Source: Halalkalibacter oceani (GTDB lineage Bacteria > Bacillota > Bacilli > Bacillales > Bacillaceae_D). From it: a stretch of DNA of 64,000 nucleotides. Below are positions 46,041 to 54,450 of the stretch, one piece after another. The notes beneath the pieces are model-generated. The model had not been told where the DNA came from and did no database searches. It was given only the letters and a program-made list of their open reading frames with translations. The stretch covers positions 1 through 64,000 of the forward strand of contig NZ_JAMBOS010000011.1 of NCBI RefSeq assembly GCF_023715705.1, given 5' to 3'. Both the position numbers and the translations under genes were made by a program. The number at the start of each line of letters is the position of its first letter. The stretch's first letter is position 1.

Positions 46041-47036
46041 TTATTGATTTTTGTCAGTATGAGAATCATTACCGTCTGTAGCTTTACTGATCGAGTCACG
46101 CATGTCAGTATCGGCCATCACATTTTGATAATTCATATAGTCCATGACACCCATGTTTCCTTTACGCAATGCTTCGGAAAGCGCCATTGGTACTTCGGCT
46201 TCCGCTTCGACAACTTTCGCGCGCATTTCCTCGACCTTTGCCTTCATTTCCTGTTCCTTCGCTACGGCCATCGCGCGACGCTCTTCCGCTTTCGCCTGGG
46301 CAATCTTCTTGTCGGCTTCCGCCTGATCGGTTTGCAACTCCGCCCCGATGTTTTTACCGATATCGATATCGGCAATATCAATTGAGAGGATTTCAAATGC
46401 CGTTCCGGCATCAAGCCCTTTGGCAAGGACAGTTTGTGAAATCATATCTGGATTTTCAAGCACCTTCTTATGGTTGTCAGCTGAACCGATTGTCGAAACA
46501 ATCCCTTCCCCGACACGGGCGATAACCGTATCTTCACCGGCACCCCCGACAAGGCGGTCAATATTGGCCCGCACTGTAATACGCGCCTTCGCCTTTACTT
46601 CAATCCCATCCATCGCCACACCGGCAATGAACGGCGTTTCAATAACCTTTGGGTTAACGCTCATTTGTACCGCTTCAAGCACGTCACGTCCGGCAAGGTC
46701 AATCGCTGCCGCACGTTCGAAGCTCAAATCAATATTCGCGCGTTGCGCGGCGATGAGAGCATTGACGACGCGGTCGACGTTCCCTCCGGCAAGATAGTGA
46801 CCTTCAAGCTTCGATGTACTCAGATCAAGTCCCGCTTTTACCGCTTTGATTAACGGATTAACAACGCGGGCTGGAATAACACGACGTAAGCGCATTCCAA
46901 CAAGCTCGAAAATTCCGATACGGACTCCTGCAGCTAATGCGGAAATCCACAGCATAACCGGTACAAATGTAAACAGTACCGCTAACAAAATGATGATGAC
47001 TGCCAAACCGATTAAAATGGTAATATCCAATGGCAT
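46041..47036 (-). CDS. floA: Flotillin-like protein FloA
   Basis: A 331-residue FloA (YqfA) that organises functional membrane microdomains. A hairpin-like hydrophobic start (residues 5-45) is followed by the SPFH/PHB-like domain and an Ala/Glu-rich coiled coil (about residues 235-290; [34 protein letters not shown]). The C terminus is short and polar. ATG with GGAGGAATGAG. Preceded by its NfeD partner and followed by the YqfB-like gene. Confidence 0.95.
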   Translation of the reverse strand: MPLDITILIGLAVIIILLAVLFTFVPVMLWISALAAGVRIGIFELVGMRLRRVIPARVVNPLIKAVKAGLDLSTSKLEGHYLAGGNVDRVVNALIAAQRANIDLSFERAAAIDLAGRDVLEAVQMSVNPKVIETPFIAGVAMDGIEVKAKARITVRANIDRLVGGAGEDTVIARVGEGIVSTIGSADNHKKVLENPDMISQTVLAKGLDAGTAFEILSIDIADIDIGKNIGAELQTDQAEADKKIAQAKAEERRAMAVAKEQEMKAKVEEMRAKVVEAEAEVPMALSEALRKGNMGVMDYMNYQNVMADTDMRDSISKATDGNDSHTDKNQ

Positions 47037-47058
47037 CTTCTCATTCCTCCTCTTTTTT

Positions 47059-48399
47059 TCATTCCTTTACTTCACGTACAACAATTCGAGATCCGGCGGT
47101 ATAGACGATCTCAACTTGCTTTCCCTGTCCAATATAGCTTCCCTCGGTAACGACGTCAAGCCGTTCCTTTCCAAAAACAGCGGAACCTGACGGTCGGAGG
47201 GGGGTAAGTGTTTCCCCTTTAGCACCGATCAGCTCTGATCTTGTCACATTGCTGATGTACCCTTTTTCCGTGCTGGTCGAATCCGTGTGCACCACCCTTT
47301 TCATCGGGCCTCTTTGCCCGAAATAGCGGAAAATAAAGACAGCGGCAATCGCCGTCACGACAAAGGCAATTGCAAGAGAAATCAGCATAACGGTCGTTGA
47401 AAACGAAGCAAGCAGCATCCCGCCGATAAGCGCGCCAATTCCCAGCAGACCGAAAATTCCAAACCCGGGGACAAAAATTTCAACCAAAATCAGAATAAAG
47501 CCAATGATAAACAGAATCAGTGCTTCCAAACCGGCAAATCCAGCAAACATATGGCCGAAGAAAAATAGCAGCAATGCTGAAAGACCCATAATGCCCGGAA
47601 CTCCAAATCCGGGTGAATACAATTCAAGCACCAGCCCGAGGCTCCCGACTGACAAAAGGATCGGAATAACGATTGGGTGGGTAACGAAACGCGCCAACTG
47701 CTCAGCAAATGTGATCTCCATCTCGCGTTCAACGGCATCTTCTAAGCCAAGATGGGCCAACAGCTCTTCGCGACTCGTCACAATCGCTTCCGCATAGTCG
47801 ATCTCCAGCGCCTGATCGGCCGTTAAGGTCAACAGCTCTCCGGCGGGGGCGCCAAGTTCAGGCAGGTCAATCCGTTCATCGGCCATCGCCGCGGCATAGA
47901 CCGGATCGCGCCCGTTTAATTCAGCTGCACCGCGCATTTCCGCAAGCCAATAGGACTGCGTTTTCTCTTCCGCAGCATTTCCGGCGCCGTCAATAACCTT
48001 CGCTGACCCCATCGTTGCCCTCGGCGTCATAATAATTTGATCGGTATTCAGTGCGATGTAGGCTCCCGCTGAAATCGCCTTGCTTCTGACAAACGTAATG
48101 ACGGGCACATCCGTTTCCTGGATGAGCGTAGCGATATCTCCCGCCGCATCGACGGCTCCCCCCGGGGTATCCATTTCGAGTACTAAATGTGTCGCCCCTT
48201 CGGCAATCGCCGTCTCAAATGACCTTTTCATAAAGGCTTCCAGACCACGTTCAACCGTCTGTTCCACCGGGATGTAATAAACGAGTGGTCCATCTCCTCG
48301 TTCTTCATAGCTATGTACAGCGGATGCCGGAACAAGGAAACAGCAGACGACGACAAACAGCAACAGGGAAACAGCGAGCCACTGACGTCTTTCTCTCAT
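47059..48399 (-). CDS. nfeD: Long NfeD protein with protease-like domain (YqeZ)
   Basis: A 446-residue NfeD1a protein. A signal peptide (MRERRQ plus hydrophobic core, PASAVHS) leads to a ClpP/S49-like serine protease domain. Its catalytic serine is in [12 protein letters not shown] and its lysine in TMGSAKVI. Then come four or five membrane helices and the C-terminal OB fold [16 protein letters not shown]. The ATG with GGAGGGAAGG is chosen; the open frame extends 42 codons more without sense. Partner of FloA directly downstream. Confidence 0.92.
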   Translation of the reverse strand: MRERRQWLAVSLLLFVVVCCFLVPASAVHSYEERGDGPLVYYIPVEQTVERGLEAFMKRSFETAIAEGATHLVLEMDTPGGAVDAAGDIATLIQETDVPVITFVRSKAISAGAYIALNTDQIIMTPRATMGSAKVIDGAGNAAEEKTQSYWLAEMRGAAELNGRDPVYAAAMADERIDLPELGAPAGELLTLTADQALEIDYAEAIVTSREELLAHLGLEDAVEREMEITFAEQLARFVTHPIVIPILLSVGSLGLVLELYSPGFGVPGIMGLSALLLFFFGHMFAGFAGLEALILFIIGFILILVEIFVPGFGIFGLLGIGALIGGMLLASFSTTVMLISLAIAFVVTAIAAVFIFRYFGQRGPMKRVVHTDSTSTEKGYISNVTRSELIGAKGETLTPLRPSGSAVFGKERLDVVTEGSYIGQGKQVEIVYTAGSRIVVREVKE

Positions 48400-48524
48400 A
48401 CCTTCCCTCCTCTCTTTTTTTCTTATCTTCTTCTTACGGATAAACGACACGGATGGTTTCACTTCTTTCAAAAATATTTTATCCTCTATCATTTTCTTTA
48501 GCAAATTTGTCCTGCCATCCTTCA

Positions 48525-48569
48525 AACAAAAAACGCTCCATCCCCCGTTTTAAAAGAGATGAAGCGTTT
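48525..48569 (-). terminator. Terminator of rpsU-yqeY
   Basis: AAACGCT-C-CATC (48531-48542) pairs with GATG-A-AGCGTTT (48558-48569); a TTTTTTG tract follows on the minus strand. Confidence 0.8.
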
Positions 48570-48578
48570 GTGTCATAG

Positions 48579-49022
48579 TTATGATAAGTGTTGTTGCACG
48601 AGACGATTCACAAGACCACCATCAGCTTTTCCTTTAACCTTCGGCATGATTGCTCCCATGACCTTACCCATATCTGCTTTGGTGGTAGCTCCGACTTCTT
48701 TAATCGTTGCTTGAACGATCTGCGAAACTTCTTCATCAGAAAGCTGCTCTGGCATATAGTCCTCAAGCACAGTAATTTCATCACGTAGCTTGGAAGCTAA
48801 ATCTTCACGGTTTGCTTGTTCAAACTCATGGAGGGAATCCTTGCGTTGTTTCAGTTCGCGATTAAGCACCGTAAGGCTATCATCGTCTGTCAACTCACGT
48901 CCGAGCTTAATTTGCTCGTTTTGCAACGACGACTTTACCATACGGATGACCGAGAGTTTTTGCTTTTCCTTGTTCTTCATCGCAGTCTTCATATCCTGAT
49001 TTAAACGTTCAAGAAGATTCAA
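48579..49022 (-). CDS. yqeY: GatB/YqeY domain protein
   Basis: A 147-residue YqeY, a helical protein related to the tail domain of GatB and tRNA amidotransferases; its role is unknown. The sequence [34 protein letters not shown] and the C-terminal [18 protein letters not shown] fit. A TTG start gives the family N terminus MNLLERL, with AGAGGG about seven bases upstream; a GTG three codons earlier is the alternative. Follows rpsU by 20 bp on one message. Confidence 0.92.
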   Translation of the reverse strand: MNLLERLNQDMKTAMKNKEKQKLSVIRMVKSSLQNEQIKLGRELTDDDSLTVLNRELKQRKDSLHEFEQANREDLASKLRDEITVLEDYMPEQLSDEEVSQIVQATIKEVGATTKADMGKVMGAIMPKVKGKADGGLVNRLVQQHLS

Positions 49023-49042
49023 TGGAAACACCCTCTCACCAA

Positions 49043-49216
49043 TTAGAACTTACGTTTTCTTGCTGCTTCAGATTTCTTCTTGCGTTTCACACTCGGCTTT
49101 TCGTAGTGCTTGCGCTTTTTAACCTCAGCCAACGTTCCTTCTTTAGAGAGTGATCTCTTGAAGCGACGAAGTGCAGCATCAATCGATTCGTTTTTGCGAA
49201 CACGAGTTTCTGCCAT
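49043..49216 (-). CDS. rpsU: Ribosomal protein S21
   Basis: A 57-residue S21 of the small ribosomal subunit: [49 protein letters not shown], basic and helical. GGAGGG precedes the ATG. It heads the rpsU-yqeY message from a strong promoter. Confidence 0.97.
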   Translation of the reverse strand: MAETRVRKNESIDAALRRFKRSLSKEGTLAEVKKRKHYEKPSVKRKKKSEAARKRKF

Positions 49217-49280
49217 TATATTTCCCTCCCTCCGAAACAACCAACTCAAGACATACATCTCTTCATGCACGTCTTATAGC

Positions 49281-49309
49281 ATTATAATATAGAGAGATAT
49301 GCTGGTCAA
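49281..49309 (-). promoter_or_regulatory. rpsU promoter
   Basis: TTGACC (49309-49304)-N17-TATAAT (49286-49281) on the minus strand, a near-consensus sigma-A promoter placed about 65 bp before the rpsU ATG. Confidence 0.85.
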
Positions 49310-49484
49310 CTTAAAATCAGGAAATAAGCGAAAAAAAAGGCGATCTCATCACCTCCCGCTCCAATCTTATTAATGTAAAATAATATCCTCCACCCCGCTC
49401 CCCCATCCGTTATTCCGACGGATTTTTTTCTTGTCATGCTTGTCAGCGTTTGTCCATAGAGTGAATAGAGAGGTGAGTGGCGTC

Positions 49485-50414
49485 ATGAAAGAGTTATTTT
49501 CCTTGCTTGCTGTTTTTATCGCTTTATTTCTATTTGGGATGACGGTGATGCGCGCGGGACTGCTGCACCTTGGAAAAAGCAGATTTCAATCCCTGATCGA
49601 ACGGATGACGCGAACGGCCTGGATGGGGCTGTTGATCGGCGCTTTCGCGACCGCGGTCCTGCAAAGCAGCTCGGCGATTATGGTGATGACGGTCGGGCTG
49701 GTCGCTGCCGGATTGCTCAGCTTCCGAAACTCAATCGGCATTATTCTCGGGGCGAACATCGGCACGACGATGACAACCGAACTGCTGGCACTCGACCTTA
49801 CGATGTTCATTGGGCCGCTGCTGCTTTTAGGCTTGCTTTTTTTACTGCTGCCTCATTCCGCCGCTTACTCATTTGGCTGCCTGTTTTTTGGCCTTGCCTG
49901 TATTTTTATTTCCATGAACGGGCTGGAGCAGCTCGCCTATCCGCTGGCAACGATCCCGTTTGTCCATTCATTTTTCGACTTAACGAATGAGTACGAGCTG
50001 TTAGGGGTCGGGATCGGCACTTTGCTGACGGCCCTGATTCAATCGAGCACCGCGACTACCGCCATCGCGATGGGATTTATGAATGATCATCTGCTCGAGC
50101 TGTCGGCCGGCATTTCAATTATGCTCGGCGCAAACATCGGTACATGTATTACGGCGTACCTCGCCAGCATCGGTTCAGGTAAAAACGCCAAGCAAGTTGC
50201 CTATGCCAATATCTGGTTAAACGTCCTGGGCGTGCTCCTGTTCCTTCCATTAATCGGCTGGCTTGGTGATCTGGCCAGCAGCCTTAGCTCAGTACCGATG
50301 ACGCAGCTCGCCCATGCGAGTTTACTCTTTAATCTTGTTTGTTCTCTTGTTATGCTGTTTTTAGTCACGCCGTTTATCCGCTTTATCGAGTGGCTTCATG
50401 CTGATCTCCGCTAA
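49485..50414 (+). CDS. yqeW: Na/Pi cotransporter family protein (YqeW-like)
   Basis: A 309-residue PNaS family transporter without a PhoU domain. Two inverted repeats carry QSSSAIMVM (near residue 63) and QSSTATTAI (near 190); GANIGTTMT and GANIGTCIT follow each. Eight or so membrane helices. Probable sodium-phosphate symporter or exporter. The ATG has GAGGTGA about nine bases upstream. Position beyond rpsU matches B. subtilis yqeW. The DUF4395 gene follows at 46 bp. Confidence 0.88.
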   Translation: MKELFSLLAVFIALFLFGMTVMRAGLLHLGKSRFQSLIERMTRTAWMGLLIGAFATAVLQSSSAIMVMTVGLVAAGLLSFRNSIGIILGANIGTTMTTELLALDLTMFIGPLLLLGLLFLLLPHSAAYSFGCLFFGLACIFISMNGLEQLAYPLATIPFVHSFFDLTNEYELLGVGIGTLLTALIQSSTATTAIAMGFMNDHLLELSAGISIMLGANIGTCITAYLASIGSGKNAKQVAYANIWLNVLGVLLFLPLIGWLGDLASSLSSVPMTQLAHASLLFNLVCSLVMLFLVTPFIRFIEWLHADLR

Positions 50415-50460
50415 CCGGGAAGCGCGTATCTTTGCAATGCTAAAAAAAGGAGGCGACATC

Positions 50461-50862
50461 TTGGGCATACCAAAACCTCTCGTCCAATTGAACCAGCTTT
50501 TTATCGTGATCACGGTCAGCGCCGGACTGCTTTTTTCAAACTGGATCTTGCTGCTCCCTTTTCTCAACGGCGTCATTACTCTGCTGAGAAAGCGCAATCC
50601 CTTGATTGAAGTCGCCAGCCTCTTCCTGAGAAAGCCTTTATTTTCCTATATTCAGGAAGACCGAAAGCAGCAGCTTTTCAATCAATGGATCGCGACGGTC
50701 TGCCTCGGCTTGGCGCTAATCAGCTCTCTCTTACACTTCGACCGTCTCACTTTAGTTTTCGGTCTTGCCGTCGCAGCAGCTGCATTGCTTGCTCTTTTCG
50801 GCTTCTGCATTGGCTGCACGATCCGCTATCGCTATCTTATGTGGAAACAACGCCAATCCTAA
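50461..50862 (+). CDS. DUF4395 membrane protein
   Basis: A 133-residue protein of the DUF4395 family with about three to four membrane helices. It begins GIPKPLVQLNQ and ends with GFCIGCTIRYRYL, both family hallmarks; the CxxC could bind metal or a thiol. Function unknown; members often accompany sulfur or redox genes. TTG is taken as start because AAAGGAGG precedes it by seven bases and the homology begins there; an earlier ATG overlaps the transporter gene. Confidence 0.78.
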   Translation: MGIPKPLVQLNQLFIVITVSAGLLFSNWILLLPFLNGVITLLRKRNPLIEVASLFLRKPLFSYIQEDRKQQLFNQWIATVCLGLALISSLLHFDRLTLVFGLAVAAAALLALFGFCIGCTIRYRYLMWKQRQS

Positions 50863-50905
50863 TGACTGCTTCGACCTTGAGACAAAACTAGCTTTGGACC
50901 TTTTG

Positions 50906-50989
50906 GCAATGGCTTCACACGCCACAAGCCCGTTGTGAGAAACCCACTCACAACGGGCTTTAAAAGATCGTGGCGGTTCCGCTCATTGC
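50906..50989 (-). repeat. Dispersed palindromic element, copy D (inverted)
   Basis: An 84-bp copy in minus orientation, from GCAATG to CATTGC. All stems are intact: outer 6 bp, second stem GCCAC/GTGGC, apical stem AAGCCCGTTGTGAG with complement (14 bp). The 5' bulge GATCTTTT is present. On the plus strand the terminator hairpin of the unit follows it. Confidence 0.88.
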
Positions 50990-50991
50990 TT

Positions 50992-51042
50992 AGAGGCTAA
51001 GCAGAAGGTAAACAAAACAACCTTTTGGTCCAGCCTCTTTTT
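50992..51042 (+). terminator. Terminator of the yqeW-DUF4395 message (unit D)
   Basis: AGAGGCT (50992-50998) pairs with AGCCTCT (51032-51038), with an inner AAGGT/ACCTT, and runs into TTTTT. It shares its first bases with the junction to the inverted palindrome D. Confidence 0.75.
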
Positions 51043-51134
51043 GGCGCAGGCATCGAGTCTGATGCTTGCTGTCGTCCTTCCTTAGAGGTAAACTATACTT
51101 TGTTTTAATAGAGTAAGAGCTTGGAGGAAGATAA

Positions 51135-52145
51135 ATGGACATCAAGCAAAATATTATACAGGTCACCAACTTACGGAAAGAGTTTAAATCCTACTCAAGC
51201 CGGTCGGGTCTGACCGGCGCCTTTCGCGATTTATTAACGCGGAATTATAAAGTGATGGCTGCTGTCGATGATATATCCTTAACGATTAAGCAGGGGGAGA
51301 TGGTCGGCTATATCGGCGAAAACGGCGCAGGTAAATCAACGACGATCAAAATGCTGACAGGTATCCTGACGCCGACTTCAGGCACCGTACTCGTTAATGG
51401 GATGAATCCACACAAAGAGCGTGAACAATTCGTCCGGACAATCGGTGTTGTCTTCGGCCAACGCTCTCAGCTCTGGTGGGATATTGCCGTGCAGGAGTCA
51501 TTCAGGCTGTTAAAGAAGGTGTATCGCGTCTCTGACGAAGATTACAACTCGCATATGGGTCATGTGATAGAGACATTGGACATCGGACCGTTGCTGGACA
51601 AGCCGGTCCGCAAGCTTTCTCTCGGCCAGCGGATGCGCTGTGAATTAGCCGCCGCTCTGATTCATAACCCGCCGCTGCTCTTTTTGGATGAGCCGACAAT
51701 CGGGCTTGATGTACTCGTCAAGCTGAAAATCCGGGAATTTTTAAAGGAAATCAATCAAACGTACAATACGACGATTTTATTGACTACGCACGATCTCAGT
51801 GACATTGAAGCGCTTTGTGAACGGGTCGTGCTCCTCGATGAAGGAAAAATCGTCTATGATGGCCGGCTTGATCAGCTTCAGGCCGGGGCGGTCGAAGGAA
51901 AGCAGGTCGAATTCGAGTTTCTTGAACCTGTTACGGCTGCTAATCTGCCACAGCTTCCGCAAGTCTACTGGGAACAACAGGACGAGACGACGTGGCTCGC
52001 TCACGTCAATGGCGATGAACGCGCTGTATCAAAGCTGATCAGCACCGTTGTCGAGGCTAATCCGATCAATAATGTCCGCCTGAACAAGGTGTCGACTGAG
52101 GAGATTATCCGCAAGATTTACGAAGAAGGAATGGCGATCTCATGA
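51135..52145 (+). CDS. ABC-2 type exporter ATP-binding protein
   Basis: A 336-residue ABC ATPase of the DrrA/Nat-like branch. An extra N-terminal segment (KEFKSYSSRSGLTGAFRDLLTRNYKVMAAVDDIS) is typical of the group paired with ABC2_membrane_6 permeases. Walker A GENGAGKST, signature LSLGQRMRCELA, Walker B LLFLDEPTIGLD and switch TTHDL are intact; the C-terminal 100 residues form an accessory domain. Substrate unknown. ATG with GGAGG upstream. Overlaps the first permease gene by ATGA. Confidence 0.9.
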   Translation: MDIKQNIIQVTNLRKEFKSYSSRSGLTGAFRDLLTRNYKVMAAVDDISLTIKQGEMVGYIGENGAGKSTTIKMLTGILTPTSGTVLVNGMNPHKEREQFVRTIGVVFGQRSQLWWDIAVQESFRLLKKVYRVSDEDYNSHMGHVIETLDIGPLLDKPVRKLSLGQRMRCELAAALIHNPPLLFLDEPTIGLDVLVKLKIREFLKEINQTYNTTILLTTHDLSDIEALCERVVLLDEGKIVYDGRLDQLQAGAVEGKQVEFEFLEPVTAANLPQLPQVYWEQQDETTWLAHVNGDERAVSKLISTVVEANPINNVRLNKVSTEEIIRKIYEEGMAIS

Positions 52146-52933
52146 GTTCCTATATCGAAATGATTCGGATCCGCTTTTTAATGATGCTTGCCTATCGGAC
52201 AAATTATTATAGTGGCATTTTAATCTACAGCATTAATATCGCCGCCTATTACTTTTTATGGACGGCAATCTATAGCGGCAAGGAAGATATCGAGGGGCTG
52301 AGCGCGCTGCAGATGACGACCTATATCGCCGTAGCCTGGATGGCGCGCGCTTTCTATTTTAATAATATTGACCGCGAAATCGCGATGGAAATTAAAGAAG
52401 GAAAAGTCGCGATTGAAATGATCCGTCCCTATAACTATTTAGGGATGAAAACGATGCAGGCGCTCGGTGAGGGCATCTTTCGTCTGTTATTCTTTTCCGT
52501 GCCCGGAATGGTGATCGTCGCTTTGCTGTTCCCGGTCAGCTTTTCCGCAAGCGCAACGACGTGGCTCTTCTTTTTTGTTTCTCTGCTGTTCAGCTTTATT
52601 GTCAATACACAAATCAATTTGCTGACGGGGATTTTAACGTTTTTCTTATTTAATAATTCGGGCTTGATTCGTGCGAAACGAGTCGTGATTGATTTATTTT
52701 CCGGCCTGCTTCTTCCGATTTCTTTTTATCCGCTGTGGGCCCAGTCGGTCATGATGTATCTGCCATTTCAGGCGATCAGCTATATTCCAAGCATGATTTT
52801 CACTGAAGGATTCAGCGGCAATGAAATGTATACCGCCTTGATGCTGCAAGCCTTTTGGGCCCTTGTTTTGCTGATCCCACTTCAGCTCCTATGGATGTTG
52901 GCGAAAAAACAGCTGATCGTGCAAGGAGGTTAG
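52142..52933 (+). CDS. ABC-2 exporter permease 1
   Basis: A 263-residue permease with about six membrane helices. It matches the ABC-2 family permeases that pair with DUF990-type partners (start YIEMIRIRFLMMLAYRTNYYSG). Starts inside the ATPase stop (ATGA). The next gene's Shine-Dalgarno AAGGAGG overlaps its end. Confidence 0.85.
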   Translation: MSSYIEMIRIRFLMMLAYRTNYYSGILIYSINIAAYYFLWTAIYSGKEDIEGLSALQMTTYIAVAWMARAFYFNNIDREIAMEIKEGKVAIEMIRPYNYLGMKTMQALGEGIFRLLFFSVPGMVIVALLFPVSFSASATTWLFFFVSLLFSFIVNTQINLLTGILTFFLFNNSGLIRAKRVVIDLFSGLLLPISFYPLWAQSVMMYLPFQAISYIPSMIFTEGFSGNEMYTALMLQAFWALVLLIPLQLLWMLAKKQLIVQGG

Positions 52934-52936
52934 CTG

Positions 52937-53722
52937 ATGTTCTATTTATCCATTTTCTTTCAATATGCCTCACAGTATTTAAAAACGCGGCTCACGTACC
53001 GGGTCGATACAGTTGTTGAAATCTTTTCAGACTTATTATTTCAAGCGGTTAACTTTGTCTTTATTTTAGTCGTCTTCGGTCATACTACTTTGTTAAGTGG
53101 CTGGAATCGGGAGGAAATCATCTTTATTTATGGCTTTTTTCTCGTCCCGTACGCCTTCTTTAGCGCCTTCTTCAACATTTGGGATTTCAATGAGCGCTAC
53201 ATTGTCAAAGGTGAATTCGACCGGGTTCTGACAAGACCGATTTACAGCCTGTTTCAAATTATAATGGAAAGGATGGAGCTTGAATCGTTATTCGGAGTGA
53301 TCACCGGGATTGTGATCATGCTCTATGCCGGATCAAGTCTCGACTTGTCCTTTGCCTGGTATGACGCGCTCGTCTTTGTTGCGATGGTCGGCGGCGGCAC
53401 GCTCATTTACGCTGGTATTTTTATCTCAATTGCCAGCATCAGCTTCTGGTCGGACAGCCGCACCGACATTATGCCGATGATGTATAACATCGGCAACTAC
53501 GGCCGCTACCCGGTCGACATTTACCACCGTGTCATCCGCTTCGTCCTGACGTGGATTTTGCCGTTCGCCTTCGTCGGCGTCTATCCGGCCGCTTATTTCC
53601 TTGAGCGGGAAGAGTGGTATGGCTACGCCTTTCTAACACCGGTGATGGGGCTGATCTTTTTAACGCTCTCCGTCCTGCTCTGGAACGCCGGAGTCAAAAA
53701 ATACCGCGGAGCCGGAAATTGA
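52937..53722 (+). CDS. ABC-2 exporter permease 2 (DUF990/ABC2_membrane_6)
   Basis: A 261-residue permease with six helices, fitting the ABC2_membrane_6 family (QYLKTRLTYRVDTVVEIFSDLL; NIGNYGRYPVDIYHRVIRFVLTWILPFAFVGVYPA). It completes a three-gene heterodimeric ABC exporter. Start three bases after the previous stop. Followed at once by composite repeat unit E. Confidence 0.87.
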   Translation: MFYLSIFFQYASQYLKTRLTYRVDTVVEIFSDLLFQAVNFVFILVVFGHTTLLSGWNREEIIFIYGFFLVPYAFFSAFFNIWDFNERYIVKGEFDRVLTRPIYSLFQIIMERMELESLFGVITGIVIMLYAGSSLDLSFAWYDALVFVAMVGGGTLIYAGIFISIASISFWSDSRTDIMPMMYNIGNYGRYPVDIYHRVIRFVLTWILPFAFVGVYPAAYFLEREEWYGYAFLTPVMGLIFLTLSVLLWNAGVKKYRGAGN

Positions 53723-53723
53723 T

Positions 53724-53765
53724 GAGAGTGGGATAAAGGTTGTTTTTCCCTTTTTTCCCACTCTC
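53724..53765 (+). terminator. Terminator-like hairpin of repeat unit E
   Basis: GAGAGTGGGA (53724-53733) pairs with TCCCACTCTC (53756-53765), 10 bp, beginning at the stop codon of the ABC permease gene. T tracts lie in the loop rather than after the stem. Joined by TAAG to the palindrome. Confidence 0.65.
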
Positions 53766-53768
53766 TAA

Positions 53769-53852
53769 GCAATGAGTGGAACCGCCACGATCTTTTAAAG
53801 CCCGTTGTGAGTGGGTTTCTCACAACGGGCTTGTGGCGAGTGGAGCCATTGC
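53769..53852 (+). repeat. Dispersed palindromic element, copy E (best preserved)
   Basis: The cleanest 84-bp copy. Outer stem GCAATG (53769-53774)/CATTGC (53847-53852); internal loops AGTGGAACC and GAGTGGAGC; second stem GCCAC/GTGGC; 5' bulge GATCTTTT; apical 14-bp stem AAGCCCGTTGTGAG with its complement and loop TGGGTTT. It is nearly identical to copy D in the opposite orientation. Confidence 0.9.
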
Positions 53853-53930
53853 CAAGACTGCGGACACTTTTGACCCTTTTTCCCGAAGCAGCGAGGTGAA
53901 CTGCCCATCCAACAATCGATAGGATAGTAG

Positions 53931-53969
53931 ATAAGGAGTGACTCACTTTTACTATGTGACACTCCTTAT
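53931..53969 (+). terminator. Hairpin upstream of the padR gene
   Basis: ATAAGGAGTG (53931-53940) pairs with CACTCCTTAT (53960-53969), plus an inner TCAC/GTGA, followed by a T-rich stretch. It probably insulates the padR-chrA promoter from read-through. No gene lies between 53853 and 54124. Confidence 0.65.
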
Positions 53970-54046
53970 TATTTTAAACAAACGCTTTTCTACTGAGCCC
54001 CTTCACATATCCATGTAAAGATTTCATTAAGAATACCTGGTCGTTA

Positions 54047-54096
54047 TTGTGGAAAAGGAAGTGTTTTGGTAGATTATCGATATCGGCTTTCGATAA
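54047..54096 (+). promoter_or_regulatory. padR-chrA promoter with palindromic operator
   Basis: TTGTGG (54047-54052)-N17-TAGATT (54070-54075) is a sigma-A candidate. The inverted repeat TTATCGA-N9-TCGATAA (54074-54096) starts within the -10. Self-repression by the PadR protein encoded just downstream is likely. Confidence 0.55.
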
Positions 54097-54124
54097 CACT
54101 TACAACTAAAAGGAGGATGGTGCT

Positions 54125-54433
54125 TTGGAGGAAAAAGTTTTGCGCAAACTGTTTTTAGGCTTCATTCACATTCACATCCTCCATCATGCGAAGGAGCATC
54201 CGATTTTCGGCCTGTGGATGCTGGAAGAATTGAAAGCACACGGCTATCAGATCAGCGCTGGAACATTATACCCAATTCTGCACTCGATGGAAGAGGATGG
54301 GCTTTTGGCGAAGGAAGAACAGAAGGTCGAAGGAAAAATTCGCAAATACTACTCGACTACTGCTAAAGGCGAACTGGTGCTAAACGAAGCAAGAGCGAAA
54401 GCATATGAACTCTTTAAAGAAATAAACGAATAA
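54125..54433 (+). CDS. PadR family transcription regulator
   Basis: A 102-residue PadR winged-helix repressor. HHAKEHPIFGLWMLEELKAHGYQISAGTLYPILHSMEEDGLL is the DNA-binding domain; the rest is a short dimerisation helix. TTG start with AAGGAGG eight bases upstream. It precedes chrA by 17 bp and almost certainly controls it; PadR regulators beside chromate or aromatic-acid transporters are common. Confidence 0.88.
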   Translation: MEEKVLRKLFLGFIHIHILHHAKEHPIFGLWMLEELKAHGYQISAGTLYPILHSMEEDGLLAKEEQKVEGKIRKYYSTTAKGELVLNEARAKAYELFKEINE

Positions 54434-54450
54434 TAAGGAAGGTGATCACT

